This document shows, one piece after another, positions 31,680-41,096 of a stretch of DNA of 64,000 nucleotides; positions within the stretch are counted from its first letter, which is position 1, and every line of letters starts with the position of its first letter. The stretch is taken from positions 2,345,409 to 2,409,408 of the forward strand of contig NZ_AP025185.1 in the NCBI RefSeq assembly GCF_020886115.1. Direction: 5' to 3'. This DNA is from Flavobacterium ammonificans. Lineage in GTDB: Bacteria; Bacteroidota; Bacteroidia; Flavobacteriales; Flavobacteriaceae. A program made the translations under genes and the position numbers. The notes beneath the pieces are model-generated. The model saw nothing but the letters and a program-made list of their open reading frames with translations, had not been told where the DNA came from and did no database searches.

Positions 31680-31789
31680 CCAATATAGGGAAGATTGGCG
31701 CTAGTTGGCTTCTTTATTGTTTTCAAATATAATTATTTTTCCTTACAAGTGAAGGTTCTGCGTTGGTAGTAATTTTGAGCTTAACGTTT

Positions 31790-32242
31790 TTATTCAACAC
31801 TTTCAATACAATAGCGGGTGCCATTAATCTCAAAAGCAAACCCAACTTGATTTCCCATCAACTTAGCGCCAAGTGGCGATTGTGGCGACAAAGCAATGAC
31901 GTTAATTCCCTCGATACTTACTTTTGGCAAAGCAGTGCTTAAGTACAGAAAAATTCCGTTTGCTTTAACCAAGCTTCCTAAAGCAATCGTGTCCAACACT
32001 TTTAAAGGATCGATTTTATCTAAAATGGCTTTTTGAGTTAAGACCTCGCTCAGTTTGTGGTTTAGTTTTTCTTGTTCGATATGCATCATCGACAAAGCCG
32101 TTTCATGCTTATCGCCTGCCGAACCTTTGGCATCGTTTTTAGAATCTTCAGTCAAAGCCGAAATCATATCCCGAAAGACATCGATTCGATCTTGAACTAA
32201 TTGCAAATAATAGTGGTGCGTTTTTTCTTTAAAAGTGCTCAA
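31790..32242 (-). CDS. GreA/GreB-like transcription factor
   Basis: This 150-residue protein resembles GreA/GreB. The N-terminal half is helical and charged (QDRIDVFRDMISALTED, HIEQEKLNHKLSEVL), consistent with a short coiled coil. The C-terminal half, with GSLVKANG, SPQSPLGAKLMGNQVG and YCIESVE, matches the FKBP-like domain of GreA/GreB. Such factors bind the RNA polymerase secondary channel and rescue stalled complexes. The acidic coiled-coil tip needed for cleavage stimulation is not clearly seen. It is the last gene of an operon with the barrel and TPR genes (12-bp gap), an unusual setting for a transcription factor. Confidence 0.7.
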   Translation of the reverse strand: MSTFKEKTHHYYLQLVQDRIDVFRDMISALTEDSKNDAKGSAGDKHETALSMMHIEQEKLNHKLSEVLTQKAILDKIDPLKVLDTIALGSLVKANGIFLYLSTALPKVSIEGINVIALSPQSPLGAKLMGNQVGFAFEINGTRYCIESVE

Positions 32243-32254
32243 AATTCAATAGCA

Positions 32255-34033
32255 TTAAAAATCAAATTTATAATTCGCTCCCACTACCAATTGAAAACCT
32301 TGAACAGGAAAATTCAACCATCTTTCATACATCTGATTGGCAATATTATTGGCTTTCAAAAAACCAGTCAATCGCTCGCTGTGTTTGTAACTTAAATGAG
32401 CATTCAAATCCACAAACGATTTTAAGGTAGTTGGAGCGTTATTATAAACTGGCGGGTAAATTTGAATATAAGCGATATCTCTATTAATTTGTAAATCTTT
32501 TCGTGAACCTACAAAAAATACATCTGCCCCAGCATACCATTTGGAATTAATAGTATAATCTACATTCGCATTCAATTGTATCGCCGGTAAATTCCACGCC
32601 TCTTCTTGTGATTCTGTATTGTAAAAAGCGATTGTCCCATTGGCTCCAAAACGCAAAGCCTCAGACAGATCTGCTTTTATTTCTCCAAAAAGGCGAGCTG
32701 TTTTAACTCGATCAAAAACAACTTGAAGTGAGTTTCCAAAAGCATACGGCTGGTTAGTCAATTCAGCAGAGAAATCATTGCTTTTAAACAAGGCTTTATT
32801 ATTTTCATTGCTGTATGAACCTCTAATATTGTAGCTAATTGTAGCTGCCAATTTACCTTTTAAACCGGCAAAAACATCATATTTTCTGTCTGTTGGACTT
32901 ATAATAGAAGTTGGCGATAGAAACGGATTTTGATCTACAAAATTCAAATACGAGTTTTGATCCAAGCCCCCTTCTGCTCCAGCATAAAAAATCATTAAAT
33001 CTCCCACTACTTTGTGTGAGGCTGAAACTTGCGGATAGAAGTACATCTTATTTGTACTGCTTTTTCCGCCTAAACTATAATACATTCCCACACCCAAACG
33101 CATAGTCCAATCGTCTTTCTCTAATTCATAACTAGGAGAAATTCCGAAATTGGTGAAACGATATTCAATAGGATTCAAATTGGTTTTTGTATAATTTTCA
33201 TCCAACTGACCGCCTAAATAATCTACGATAGCATTTAACTTGATTTCTTTGCCAAAAGCGTTGAACTTAAATGAGGGTTTGGCATAGAATCGATTTTCTG
33301 ATGAACCAAAAGCATCTGAAAAATGAGCAAACCTGAAGCTTGCTGCTTCCAAAATACTTTCGTTAAACTCTATTTTGGAATCCAAAGCAATCGTATTATA
33401 AACCTGTCTAGGATCAATCGAGTTAATCAAACTAGTCTTTGTTGTAGGGGAAATCAAATTCATAAAAGCCGTTGGTAATCCATACCAATTATAGATTTGA
33501 TTTTGGTACCCTAAATTCACATTCCAAGACAACTCTTTAGCCTCTGCTCCATAAGTTAGATCCAAAGAAGTATCATAAAATGCATTATCTAAATCCACAC
33601 CTTTAATTCCGCCTTGAGAAGACAAATGGCGAAACATACCCGCCACATATTCCTCTGAATTTAAATCTTGAGTAACAAATAACTCGGCATTTATGGTTCC
33701 ATAATTACCAGCTCCCAATGTAGCATAACTTTTATAAAAACGTCCTAATTCTTCTTTCTCAACACTTTCAGCACCTCCTTTTGAAGGAGTAAAAGTAGAT
33801 GCCACTGGAAAAGAAAAAATACTATATTTCACAGTCTCTTTAGCCGAGTTAACTTCGTCATTCAAAGCAGGTGTCTCTTTAATTTTAAAAGCATCAGAAA
33901 TTGTTGGAGTATATGATTTTACCACATTAACTTCTTCAGTTCTTATTTTTTCGTTTTTTTTCTGTGCTACGCCAAATTGAACAAATAATAAAGCAAAAGA
34001 ATAAAAGACTGTATTTTGAAAAATTTTTATCAT
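32255..34033 (-). CDS. Outer-membrane beta-barrel, TonB-receptor-like but without a plug
   Basis: This 592-residue protein has a signal peptide ending FGVAQ. About 80 residues follow (KKNEKIRTEEVNVVKSYTPT...), then continuous beta-barrel sequence with alternating aromatic strands and a terminal VVGANYKFDF. The roughly 120-residue plug and a recognisable TonB box of a true receptor are missing. Relatives are nonetheless usually labelled TonB-dependent receptors. It lies 28 bp downstream of a gene for a large TPR protein and is probably its outer-membrane partner. The cargo or function is unknown. Confidence 0.75.
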   Translation of the reverse strand: MIKIFQNTVFYSFALLFVQFGVAQKKNEKIRTEEVNVVKSYTPTISDAFKIKETPALNDEVNSAKETVKYSIFSFPVASTFTPSKGGAESVEKEELGRFYKSYATLGAGNYGTINAELFVTQDLNSEEYVAGMFRHLSSQGGIKGVDLDNAFYDTSLDLTYGAEAKELSWNVNLGYQNQIYNWYGLPTAFMNLISPTTKTSLINSIDPRQVYNTIALDSKIEFNESILEAASFRFAHFSDAFGSSENRFYAKPSFKFNAFGKEIKLNAIVDYLGGQLDENYTKTNLNPIEYRFTNFGISPSYELEKDDWTMRLGVGMYYSLGGKSSTNKMYFYPQVSASHKVVGDLMIFYAGAEGGLDQNSYLNFVDQNPFLSPTSIISPTDRKYDVFAGLKGKLAATISYNIRGSYSNENNKALFKSNDFSAELTNQPYAFGNSLQVVFDRVKTARLFGEIKADLSEALRFGANGTIAFYNTESQEEAWNLPAIQLNANVDYTINSKWYAGADVFFVGSRKDLQINRDIAYIQIYPPVYNNAPTTLKSFVDLNAHLSYKHSERLTGFLKANNIANQMYERWLNFPVQGFQLVVGANYKFDF

Positions 34034-34061
34034 AATGAGTGGGTATTATATAATGAAATAG

Positions 34062-37000
34062 CTATTCTTTAATTATAGATGAATTTGTTTTTGACTCCTC
34101 TACTTTAATAGTATCTAAATCTGCTTGCGCTTTAGACACAATTTCAGGATATTCAGAAAAATTTTTAATAATGGTTTCCAATATGAATGTAGCCTGGTAA
34201 CTGTCCTTCAAAGCATAAAAATTGGATGCCATTAACAACAAACCTTTGGCACCATACCATTTATAATCAGAATAATTTTTTGCTAATTGTTGCACTGATG
34301 CATTCGATTCTTCATAGTTAGCTGCTTTATTTTTGAAATAAGCCTCATAATACAAGGCCTCTGCTCCTAACTCTCCTTGAGATGAAATCAATTTTTCATA
34401 ACCTGCCTTAGCTTTGGCTTCATCACCAGTCTCCATTGCGGATCGAGCCACTACAATTTGCGCATCATTTTTTACATCAACTTCAATTTTAGGATTATCC
34501 AACACTTTTTCTGCATACACAACAGCATTAGCATAGTCTTTTTTATCGTAATACAATTTCATCAAATTTGCTTGCGCAAATGTTTTGTTGGATAGCAAAT
34601 CCGCTTCGTTCTCAATTCGAGTTAAAACTACTATTGCCTTATCAACCTCCTTTGATTTCAATACAATTTGAGCCAAACGAACCAATGAAGGCTCAGTAAA
34701 TTCATTACGAGGCTCTGCAATAACATAGTCATAATTAGTTGCTGCTTTTTCCTCTAAACCAGTTGCATAACGCAATTGCCCCAAATAAAAGTGCGCTTGT
34801 AAAGCATGAATTCCTTTTGGAAAAACAGTTAAATAAGAAGCGAAACCACTAATCGCTTCAGAAGTATTACTTTGTTGGTATTGCTTTTCTGCAGACTCGT
34901 AGGTATCATTATCCAAATCGGCATCAGTTACAGCTACAAAATCTAATGTTCTTACCCAAGCAGCATATTCATCTACTTTTCCATTTTCTACATAAATCAA
35001 ACGGGCAGTTGATACCGCCTCTAATGCTTCGGAAGATTTTGGAAAATCAGCTACTACCTTTTTGAATTTCGCCAGTGCCTTTTCATCTTTCTCTGCATTG
35101 TAATACACTAGACCTTGTCTTAATATTGATTTTGAAACAAACGAACCGTTTCCATATTCTACGATTAATTGGTCATAAGTTTTTATTGCTTGATCATCTT
35201 TGTTTAAAGTGACATACGTATTCCCTAATTCAAATAAAGCATCATCGCGGTATTCTGATTTTGGATACTGCTCTAAAAACGAAACTAGACTTTCGATTTT
35301 TTTATCATTTTTTCCAATGAAACCAAAAGACAAACTTCGTTGATAAAGCGCATAATCCGCATCCACACTTTTTTGCTCAATTACTTTGGCATAAGCCTCC
35401 ATAGCCGAACCGTATTTGGATGTTACAAAGCGGCAATCAGCAAGGCGTAAATAGGCATCATTCAAACGCACTTTGTCTGTGCCTTTTTCAATTTGTTTTT
35501 GAAAATAATTTCCTGACTGATCGTACTCTTTCATTTTAAAATACGCATAAGCAATATTGTAATTGCAATTGCTGAACTCAGGAGTTGTTGTTGCTTCGCT
35601 ATAAGTAAGAAACTGTTTGAATGACAACAAGGCATTTTTAAAATCATCTAATACAAATTGAGTTTCTCCTTTCCAAAACGTAGCTCTAGCAGTTATAAAA
35701 GCATCTTTTTGTTGACCAATCGCTTTTTCAAACTGTTGTAAAGCTAGTTGATACTCTCCATCTGTAAAAGATTGCAATCCACTGTAGAAAAGAACTTTTT
35801 GATAGGCCAATTTATTCTCTTGACTCTCATTTTTTTCCAAAATAAGCAACGCTCCTTTGTAGTTTTTTGAAGAAATATAAGAATCAACTAGCAATTTTCG
35901 GATGGAAGATGCGCTTGAACTTTGAGGAAACTGTTCTAAATAAGAAAGTAAAATTTTAGGAACACTCTCATACGAATTTCCAATTTCGTAACTCAATTTC
36001 GCATAATTCAAACTCGATTCTTCTTTTAATAAATTATCAAAATCCATTTCAGAAGCATTTTTAAAAGCATTTAGCGCTTCTTGTTTCTTATTTAAACTCA
36101 AATAACTTTGTCCTAAATGGTAAAAGCCGTTTTGCGCAATAAAATCTTTACCGTCAATAATTTTGTTAAACTGAGATACTGCGTTCTGAAACTCTTTTTG
36201 CTGATAGTATGCAAATCCCAATTGATAAAAATCAGTATTCGTCCATTTTCCATTTTTACCCTCATACAACTTTAAATAGTCGATTGCTTTGGCATAATCT
36301 TTTAAATTAAAATAGCTTTCGCCAATAATCTTATTCAGTTCTGATTGTTCTTCAACAGAAGATTTTGGTAGTGCTGCAACTCCTAAATCAATAGCCTTTT
36401 GAAAGTTTCCTGATTTAAAATTCATATCCGATTGGTAATAGGACATGCGTTCCTTGTATTTTCCCTCATTGGATACTGCATCAAAATACTTGGTAGCTTG
36501 TTTATAATCATCACCTTCATAAGCCATAAAACCCAAATAATATTTGGCTTGCGATCCGTAATTTTCACTTTCTACAACTTTATTAAAATAAGTCGTAGCC
36601 TCTTTTTTGTTCTTGGTAATAAAAAAACTATATGCTTTTTGAAAATTGTATTTCTCGCTTTCGCTAGCGGCCAAATACATTTCATCTACTTGATCGTACC
36701 AAGTCAATGCTTTTTCATAATTCTCTTGTTGAAAATAAAAATGCCCAATTTCTAAATAAGACGTATTTTTCTTGGTACTCGTTGGATAATTATTTATAAA
36801 TCGCTCCATCAAAACACCTGCATTGGGTTGGCGTTCGCGAATCGCACATATTGCCGTGTAATACATTAAATCAGATTGTAACTCTGGATGGAGTGAACCG
36901 GAATTTAAACGATCAAACACCAATTTAGCATTCCCAAATTGCCCCGCATTGAAAAGAGAAACCGCAGTTTCATACTCTTTTAAATTGGAATTGTATATGG

Positions 37001-37073
37001 ATGACTTTTGAGCTGAAACCGAAAAAGTTCCACAAAAAAATAGGGTGAATAAAATCCCAGAAAGTATACGCAT
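34062..37073 (-). CDS. Large exported tetratricopeptide-repeat protein
   Basis: This 1003-residue protein has a signal peptide (MRILSGILFTLFFCGTFSVSAQ) and then consists almost entirely of tandem TPR units. Typical examples are YLEIGHFYFQQENYEKALTW, FYQLGFAYYQQKEFQNAVSQ and ALFELGNTYVTLNKDDQAIK, spread from about residue 30 to 980. TPR solenoids bind proteins, so it is likely a periplasmic or outer-membrane scaffold. It starts the operon TPR - barrel - GreA-like and is divergent from ftsE. No enzymatic motif is visible. Confidence 0.85.
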   Translation of the reverse strand: MRILSGILFTLFFCGTFSVSAQKSSIYNSNLKEYETAVSLFNAGQFGNAKLVFDRLNSGSLHPELQSDLMYYTAICAIRERQPNAGVLMERFINNYPTSTKKNTSYLEIGHFYFQQENYEKALTWYDQVDEMYLAASESEKYNFQKAYSFFITKNKKEATTYFNKVVESENYGSQAKYYLGFMAYEGDDYKQATKYFDAVSNEGKYKERMSYYQSDMNFKSGNFQKAIDLGVAALPKSSVEEQSELNKIIGESYFNLKDYAKAIDYLKLYEGKNGKWTNTDFYQLGFAYYQQKEFQNAVSQFNKIIDGKDFIAQNGFYHLGQSYLSLNKKQEALNAFKNASEMDFDNLLKEESSLNYAKLSYEIGNSYESVPKILLSYLEQFPQSSSASSIRKLLVDSYISSKNYKGALLILEKNESQENKLAYQKVLFYSGLQSFTDGEYQLALQQFEKAIGQQKDAFITARATFWKGETQFVLDDFKNALLSFKQFLTYSEATTTPEFSNCNYNIAYAYFKMKEYDQSGNYFQKQIEKGTDKVRLNDAYLRLADCRFVTSKYGSAMEAYAKVIEQKSVDADYALYQRSLSFGFIGKNDKKIESLVSFLEQYPKSEYRDDALFELGNTYVTLNKDDQAIKTYDQLIVEYGNGSFVSKSILRQGLVYYNAEKDEKALAKFKKVVADFPKSSEALEAVSTARLIYVENGKVDEYAAWVRTLDFVAVTDADLDNDTYESAEKQYQQSNTSEAISGFASYLTVFPKGIHALQAHFYLGQLRYATGLEEKAATNYDYVIAEPRNEFTEPSLVRLAQIVLKSKEVDKAIVVLTRIENEADLLSNKTFAQANLMKLYYDKKDYANAVVYAEKVLDNPKIEVDVKNDAQIVVARSAMETGDEAKAKAGYEKLISSQGELGAEALYYEAYFKNKAANYEESNASVQQLAKNYSDYKWYGAKGLLLMASNFYALKDSYQATFILETIIKNFSEYPEIVSKAQADLDTIKVEESKTNSSIIKE

Positions 37074-37191
37074 TGTGATTTTTGTTTAAAATTCAAATGT
37101 ATCGTTTTATACCCTTTATAACGAACAGCTATCCGTTTTTATTATGAACAAATGTTTTAACAAAAAAATAAAAAAAATTAGGGTTTGATAC

Positions 37192-37221
37192 TTGAAATTT
37201 GGCAATTGATAATTACTTTTA
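37192..37221 (+). promoter_or_regulatory. Promoter of ftsE
   Basis: A -33 TTG (37192-37194) is followed after exactly 19 bp by TACTTTTA (37214-37221), one base off TAnnTTTG. The predicted start point near 37226 leaves a leader of under 20 nt. Confidence 0.55.
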
Positions 37222-37242
37222 CCACTTAAACAAATGCAAATT

Positions 37243-37926
37243 ATGTCACAATCCATTTTATCTTTAAGAAACGCAACAATATATCAAGAAGGAAGAGTCA
37301 TTTTATCTGATGTAAACCTTGAAGTAAAGCAAGGCGAATTCATTTATGTAATTGGCAAAACCGGCTCAGGGAAAAGTAGTTTATTGAAGACTTTGTATGC
37401 CGATTTGGAACTTAAAGAAGGTGCAGGACATATTGTAGATTTTGATTTGGCTACTTTAAAAGAAGATGATATCCCTTTTTTGAGAAGAAAAATCGGAATT
37501 GTTTTTCAAGATTTTAAATTATTACCTGATCGTTCTGTAAAAGACAATATGCTTTTTGTTTTGAAAGCAACAGGTTGGACAGATACTCCTGAAATGCTTC
37601 AAAAAATTGATGAAGTATTAGATAAAGTGGGAATGAAAGATTTTGCTACTAAAATGCCGCACCAACTTTCAGGCGGAGAACAACAACGTGTAGCTATTGC
37701 AAGAGCCTTATTAAATGACCCCGAATTAATTTTAGCCGATGAACCAACAGGTAACTTGGATCCACAAACTAGTGCTGAAGTTTTAGAAGTACTTCGTAAA
37801 ATTAATGAGAATGGAAAAACAGTATTAATGTCAACTCACGATTACGCATTATTAGTTAAATTCCCATTTAAAACGTTGAAATGTGAAGATGCTAAAATTT
37901 TTGAAGTAGTTCAAAAAACAGCATAA
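37243..37926 (+). CDS. ftsE: FtsE-type ABC ATPase
   Basis: FtsE pairs with FtsX at the division site to control peptidoglycan hydrolases. The start MSQSILSLRN (37243) is preferred; an ATG at 37234 adds only three residues. The 227-residue protein has Walker A GKTGSGKSS, the signature LSGGEQQRVAIARALL, Walker B LILADEPTGNLD and the switch His in MSTHDYALL. FtsE relatives have just this compact form. No ftsX gene lies nearby, which is common in Flavobacteriia. A promoter with exact 19-bp spacing precedes it. The trmH-type gene starts 6 bp downstream. Confidence 0.9.
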   Translation: MSQSILSLRNATIYQEGRVILSDVNLEVKQGEFIYVIGKTGSGKSSLLKTLYADLELKEGAGHIVDFDLATLKEDDIPFLRRKIGIVFQDFKLLPDRSVKDNMLFVLKATGWTDTPEMLQKIDEVLDKVGMKDFATKMPHQLSGGEQQRVAIARALLNDPELILADEPTGNLDPQTSAEVLEVLRKINENGKTVLMSTHDYALLVKFPFKTLKCEDAKIFEVVQKTA

Positions 37927-37932
37927 TTCAAA

Positions 37933-38718
37933 ATGAAGCAAATTAGCTCTTTACAAAATCCATTCATCAAATCATTGGTGTTATTGCAGGAAAAAGCAAA
38001 AGCACGTAAGCAAACTGGGGCTTTCTTAATAGAAGGACAACGCGAAATAAGTATTGCTATCAAAGGCGGTTACCAAATCGAAACTGTACTTTTTTTACCT
38101 GAGATTTGTTCCGAAAAAGAAGCACAACAAATGGCTCCTACAGCCGAATTAATAGAAATCAATAAAGAGGTATTTCAAAAGCTGGCTTACAGAGACACTA
38201 CCGAAGGAATTTTGGCCGTTGCCAAAACTAAATCTACTCTTTTAACCGATTTAAAACTATCTGAAAATCCATTGATTTTAGTTGCCGAAGCTCCTGAAAA
38301 ACCTGGAAATATTGGTGCGTTATTGCGTACCGCTGACGCCGCAAATTTAGATGCAGTGATTATTGCTAATCCCAAAAGCGATCTATACAATCCTAATATT
38401 GTGCGCTCAAGTGTAGGTTGTTTATTTACTAATCAAATTGCCACAGGAACAACTCCTGAAATCATCGCTTTTTTGAAAGACAATAAAATTGACTTTTACT
38501 GCGCTACATTACAAAACTCAAACGAATACCATAAAGAAAACTACACTACCCCAACGGCATTAGTTGTTGGAACAGAAGCGACTGGATTATCCCAAGAATG
38601 GCGAGACGCAGCCAAGAAAAATATTATCATTCCGATGCAAGGCGAAATTGATTCTATGAATGTATCTGTCGCTGCTGCTATTTTAATTTTTGAAGCCAAA
38701 AGACAAAGAGGTTTTTAA
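37933..38718 (+). CDS. SpoU/TrmH-family RNA 2'-O-methyltransferase
   Basis: This 261-residue SPOUT-class enzyme methylates a ribose in rRNA or tRNA using SAM in a knotted active site. An N-terminal substrate-binding domain (IKSLVLLQEKAKARKQTG...FLIEGQREI) is followed by the three SpoU motifs: NIGALLRTADAA, VVGTEATGLS, and IPMQGEIDSMNVSVAAAILIFE. The exact nucleotide target cannot be read from the sequence. It follows ftsE by 6 bp and precedes relA/spoT, all on the plus strand. Confidence 0.9.
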   Translation: MKQISSLQNPFIKSLVLLQEKAKARKQTGAFLIEGQREISIAIKGGYQIETVLFLPEICSEKEAQQMAPTAELIEINKEVFQKLAYRDTTEGILAVAKTKSTLLTDLKLSENPLILVAEAPEKPGNIGALLRTADAANLDAVIIANPKSDLYNPNIVRSSVGCLFTNQIATGTTPEIIAFLKDNKIDFYCATLQNSNEYHKENYTTPTALVVGTEATGLSQEWRDAAKKNIIIPMQGEIDSMNVSVAAAILIFEAKRQRGF

Positions 38719-38800
38719 ATTCTTTCTTAAAATTATTCTCAAATTTCACTTGTGTAATTGGTCGTTATTTTCTAATTTTAGAAATTGAACCGCGGCTACT

Positions 38801-41023
38801 ATGACAGAAATAGATATTGAGAAAGAAAATAAGGCCATTGCCCAAGAATACAAAGAATTACTCCGAATTAGTTACCAAACACTAACGGATAGTGATAAGA
38901 AATTGATTCGGAAAGCTTTTGACGTGGCTGTTGACGCTCACAAAGATCAAAGAAGAAAATCTGGAGAAGCTTACATTTTCCATCCTATTGCGGTGGCTAA
39001 AATTGTGGCTTCAGAAATAGGTTTAGGCGCTACCTCTATTGCAGCAGCCTTATTGCACGATGTTGTTGAAGATACTCCCATTACTGTTGAAGATATCGAA
39101 CGTCTATTCAATCCGAAAGTAGCTCAAATGGTGGAAGGGTTGACCAAAATATCTTTAGTCCAAAAAGATTTAAATGCGTCTATCCAAGCGGAGAATTTTC
39201 GAAAAATGATTTTAACTCTCAACGATGATGTTCGAGTAATTTTAATCAAACTCGCTGACCGTTTGCATAATATGCAAACTATGGGATCTATGCGAGAAGA
39301 CAAGCAAACAAAGATCGCATCAGAGACTTTATATATCTATGCTCCTTTGGCGCACCGATTAGGTCTTTATAATATCAAAACAAAGTTAGAGGATTTAGGA
39401 TTAAAATATACAGAGCCGGCTGTATACCACGATATTGTTAGTAAAATAAAAGAAACCAAAGAAGAACAAGACAACTACATAAAAAATATTTCTGACGTTT
39501 TAAAAGCTTCATTAGAAACTGAAGGAGTTGAAGCTGTAATTAAAGGCAGGCCAAAATCCATTTACTCTATACGAAGAAAAATGAGAGTACAAGGAGTTAG
39601 TTTTGACGAAGTATTCGACAAATTTGCTTTGCGTATTGTTTATAAATCGAATCCTCATGACGAGAAATTTTTAGCTTGGAAAATATATTCTATTGTTACA
39701 GACCACTATCGTCCGAGTCCAAGTCGTTTGCGTGATTGGATTTCGTCACCAAAATCAACTGGTTATGAAGCCTTACACATTACCGTCATGGGCCCAAAAG
39801 GCCGCTGGGTAGAAATTCAAGTTCGAAGCGAACGCATGGATGAAATTGCCGAAAAAGGGTATGCAGCGCATTACAAATACAAAAATGGAGCTACAGAAGA
39901 AAGCGGATTAGATATTTGGCTAAATTTACTACGCGAGGCATTAGAAAATGCCGAAACCAATGCGGTAGATTTTGTTGAAGATTTTAAAATGAATTTATAT
40001 TCGCAAGAAATCTTTGTTTTTACTCCAAAAGGAGACATTAAATCATTACCCAAAGGTGCCACCTCTCTTGACTTTGCTTTTGGAATACATTCAGAGATTG
40101 GTGTTCGTACCCGCGGAACACGTGTCAACGGAAAACTTGTACCTTTAAACTACGAATTAAAAAGTGGCGACCAAGTAGAAGTGATTACTTCTCCTAATCA
40201 AAAACCAACTTCTCATTGGCTAGATTACGTGACCACTGCAAGGGCTAAAACAAAAATTAAAAATGTCCTAAATGAGGACACTAAAAAAATTGGCGAAGAA
40301 GGAAAAGAGTTGTTGACTAGAAAACTGAAACACCTTAAAATAAACTTAGACGAAAAAACTGTTAACGAATTAGTTAATTTTTTCAAGCTCAAAACTAGTT
40401 TGGACTTATTTTATAGAATAGGAATTGGCGCCATTGAAAATCAACAACTCAAAGATTTTGCCTCTCAAAAGAGCAATAAATTTTTAAGTTTCTTTAAAAA
40501 TAAAATCAAAAGATCTAACAACACGCATTCCAATGAAGATGTAAATAAGCCAGTAATAAGTACTAATTATGACACATTAGTTTTTGGTAAAGAACATGAT
40601 AAATTAGATTATAAATTTTCACCTTGTTGTAGCCCAATTCCAGGAGATGAAGTTTTTGGTTTTGTTACGGTAAATGAAGGTATTAAAATTCATAAAAGCG
40701 ATTGTCCAAATGCTATTGGTTTACAATCTAACTATGCCTACAGAATTATGATTGCCAAATGGATTGACTCAAGTCAAGAGGAATTCAAAGCTATCATTAA
40801 AATTACAGGAATGGACTCGTTAGGTTTGACCAACCAATTGACTAAAGTGATATCAAATAATATGCATGTCAATATCCAAAGTATATCGCTATCTACTGAA
40901 GCTGGAATTTTTGAAGGCCAAGTAACCGTAATTGTTCAAAATAACACTATTCTAAAAAAATTAATACTCAATATCAAAAAAATTGAAGGAGTGGATAAAG
41001 TAATTAGGATTTATACTTCGTAA
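38801..41023 (+). CDS. Bifunctional (p)ppGpp synthetase/hydrolase
   Basis: This RelA/SpoT homolog makes and degrades the stringent-response alarmone. The protein has 740 residues. The HD hydrolase domain looks intact, with IFHPIAVA and ALLHDVVEDT near residues 60-95. The synthetase domain has the ATP-binding region RPKSIYSIRRKM and FDKFALRIVY. The TGS domain begins at IFVFTPKGDIKSLP, and zinc-finger-like FSPCCSPIPGDEV and ACT domains follow. Both catalytic halves being present suggests a single bifunctional Rel enzyme. Confidence 0.95.
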   Translation: MTEIDIEKENKAIAQEYKELLRISYQTLTDSDKKLIRKAFDVAVDAHKDQRRKSGEAYIFHPIAVAKIVASEIGLGATSIAAALLHDVVEDTPITVEDIERLFNPKVAQMVEGLTKISLVQKDLNASIQAENFRKMILTLNDDVRVILIKLADRLHNMQTMGSMREDKQTKIASETLYIYAPLAHRLGLYNIKTKLEDLGLKYTEPAVYHDIVSKIKETKEEQDNYIKNISDVLKASLETEGVEAVIKGRPKSIYSIRRKMRVQGVSFDEVFDKFALRIVYKSNPHDEKFLAWKIYSIVTDHYRPSPSRLRDWISSPKSTGYEALHITVMGPKGRWVEIQVRSERMDEIAEKGYAAHYKYKNGATEESGLDIWLNLLREALENAETNAVDFVEDFKMNLYSQEIFVFTPKGDIKSLPKGATSLDFAFGIHSEIGVRTRGTRVNGKLVPLNYELKSGDQVEVITSPNQKPTSHWLDYVTTARAKTKIKNVLNEDTKKIGEEGKELLTRKLKHLKINLDEKTVNELVNFFKLKTSLDLFYRIGIGAIENQQLKDFASQKSNKFLSFFKNKIKRSNNTHSNEDVNKPVISTNYDTLVFGKEHDKLDYKFSPCCSPIPGDEVFGFVTVNEGIKIHKSDCPNAIGLQSNYAYRIMIAKWIDSSQEEFKAIIKITGMDSLGLTNQLTKVISNNMHVNIQSISLSTEAGIFEGQVTVIVQNNTILKKLILNIKKIEGVDKVIRIYTS

Positions 41024-41083
41024 AATATTTTTCAACAATTGACAAACTTATCAACTGATTTAGACAGATCTTACAAAATAAAT

Positions 41084-41091
41084 TATCTTTG
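41084..41091 (+). promoter_or_regulatory. -7 box directly before the Fur-family gene
   Basis: TATCTTTG is an exact TAnnTTTG match ending 5 bp before the ATG at 41097. The predicted start point falls on or next to the start codon, so a leaderless mRNA is expected. No TTG at the normal -33 distance was found. Confidence 0.5.
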
Positions 41092-41096
41092 CAACC

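Larger units (their letters stand above)
31550..31789. other. Right-border DNA of the RM island
   Basis: About 240 bp with no gene. It contains the XRE promoter box, a 14-bp-arm hairpin (31647-31679) and a 17-bp direct repeat, CAAATATAATTATTTTT, at 31573-31589 and 31724-31740. The two repeat copies bracket the hairpin. Confidence 0.6.

Noticed and set aside
32255..34033. Frameshift as the reason for the missing plug in the barrel protein
   Set aside because: The protein has its own signal peptide and a normal start 28 bp after the TPR gene; no plug-like sequence was seen in other frames upstream.
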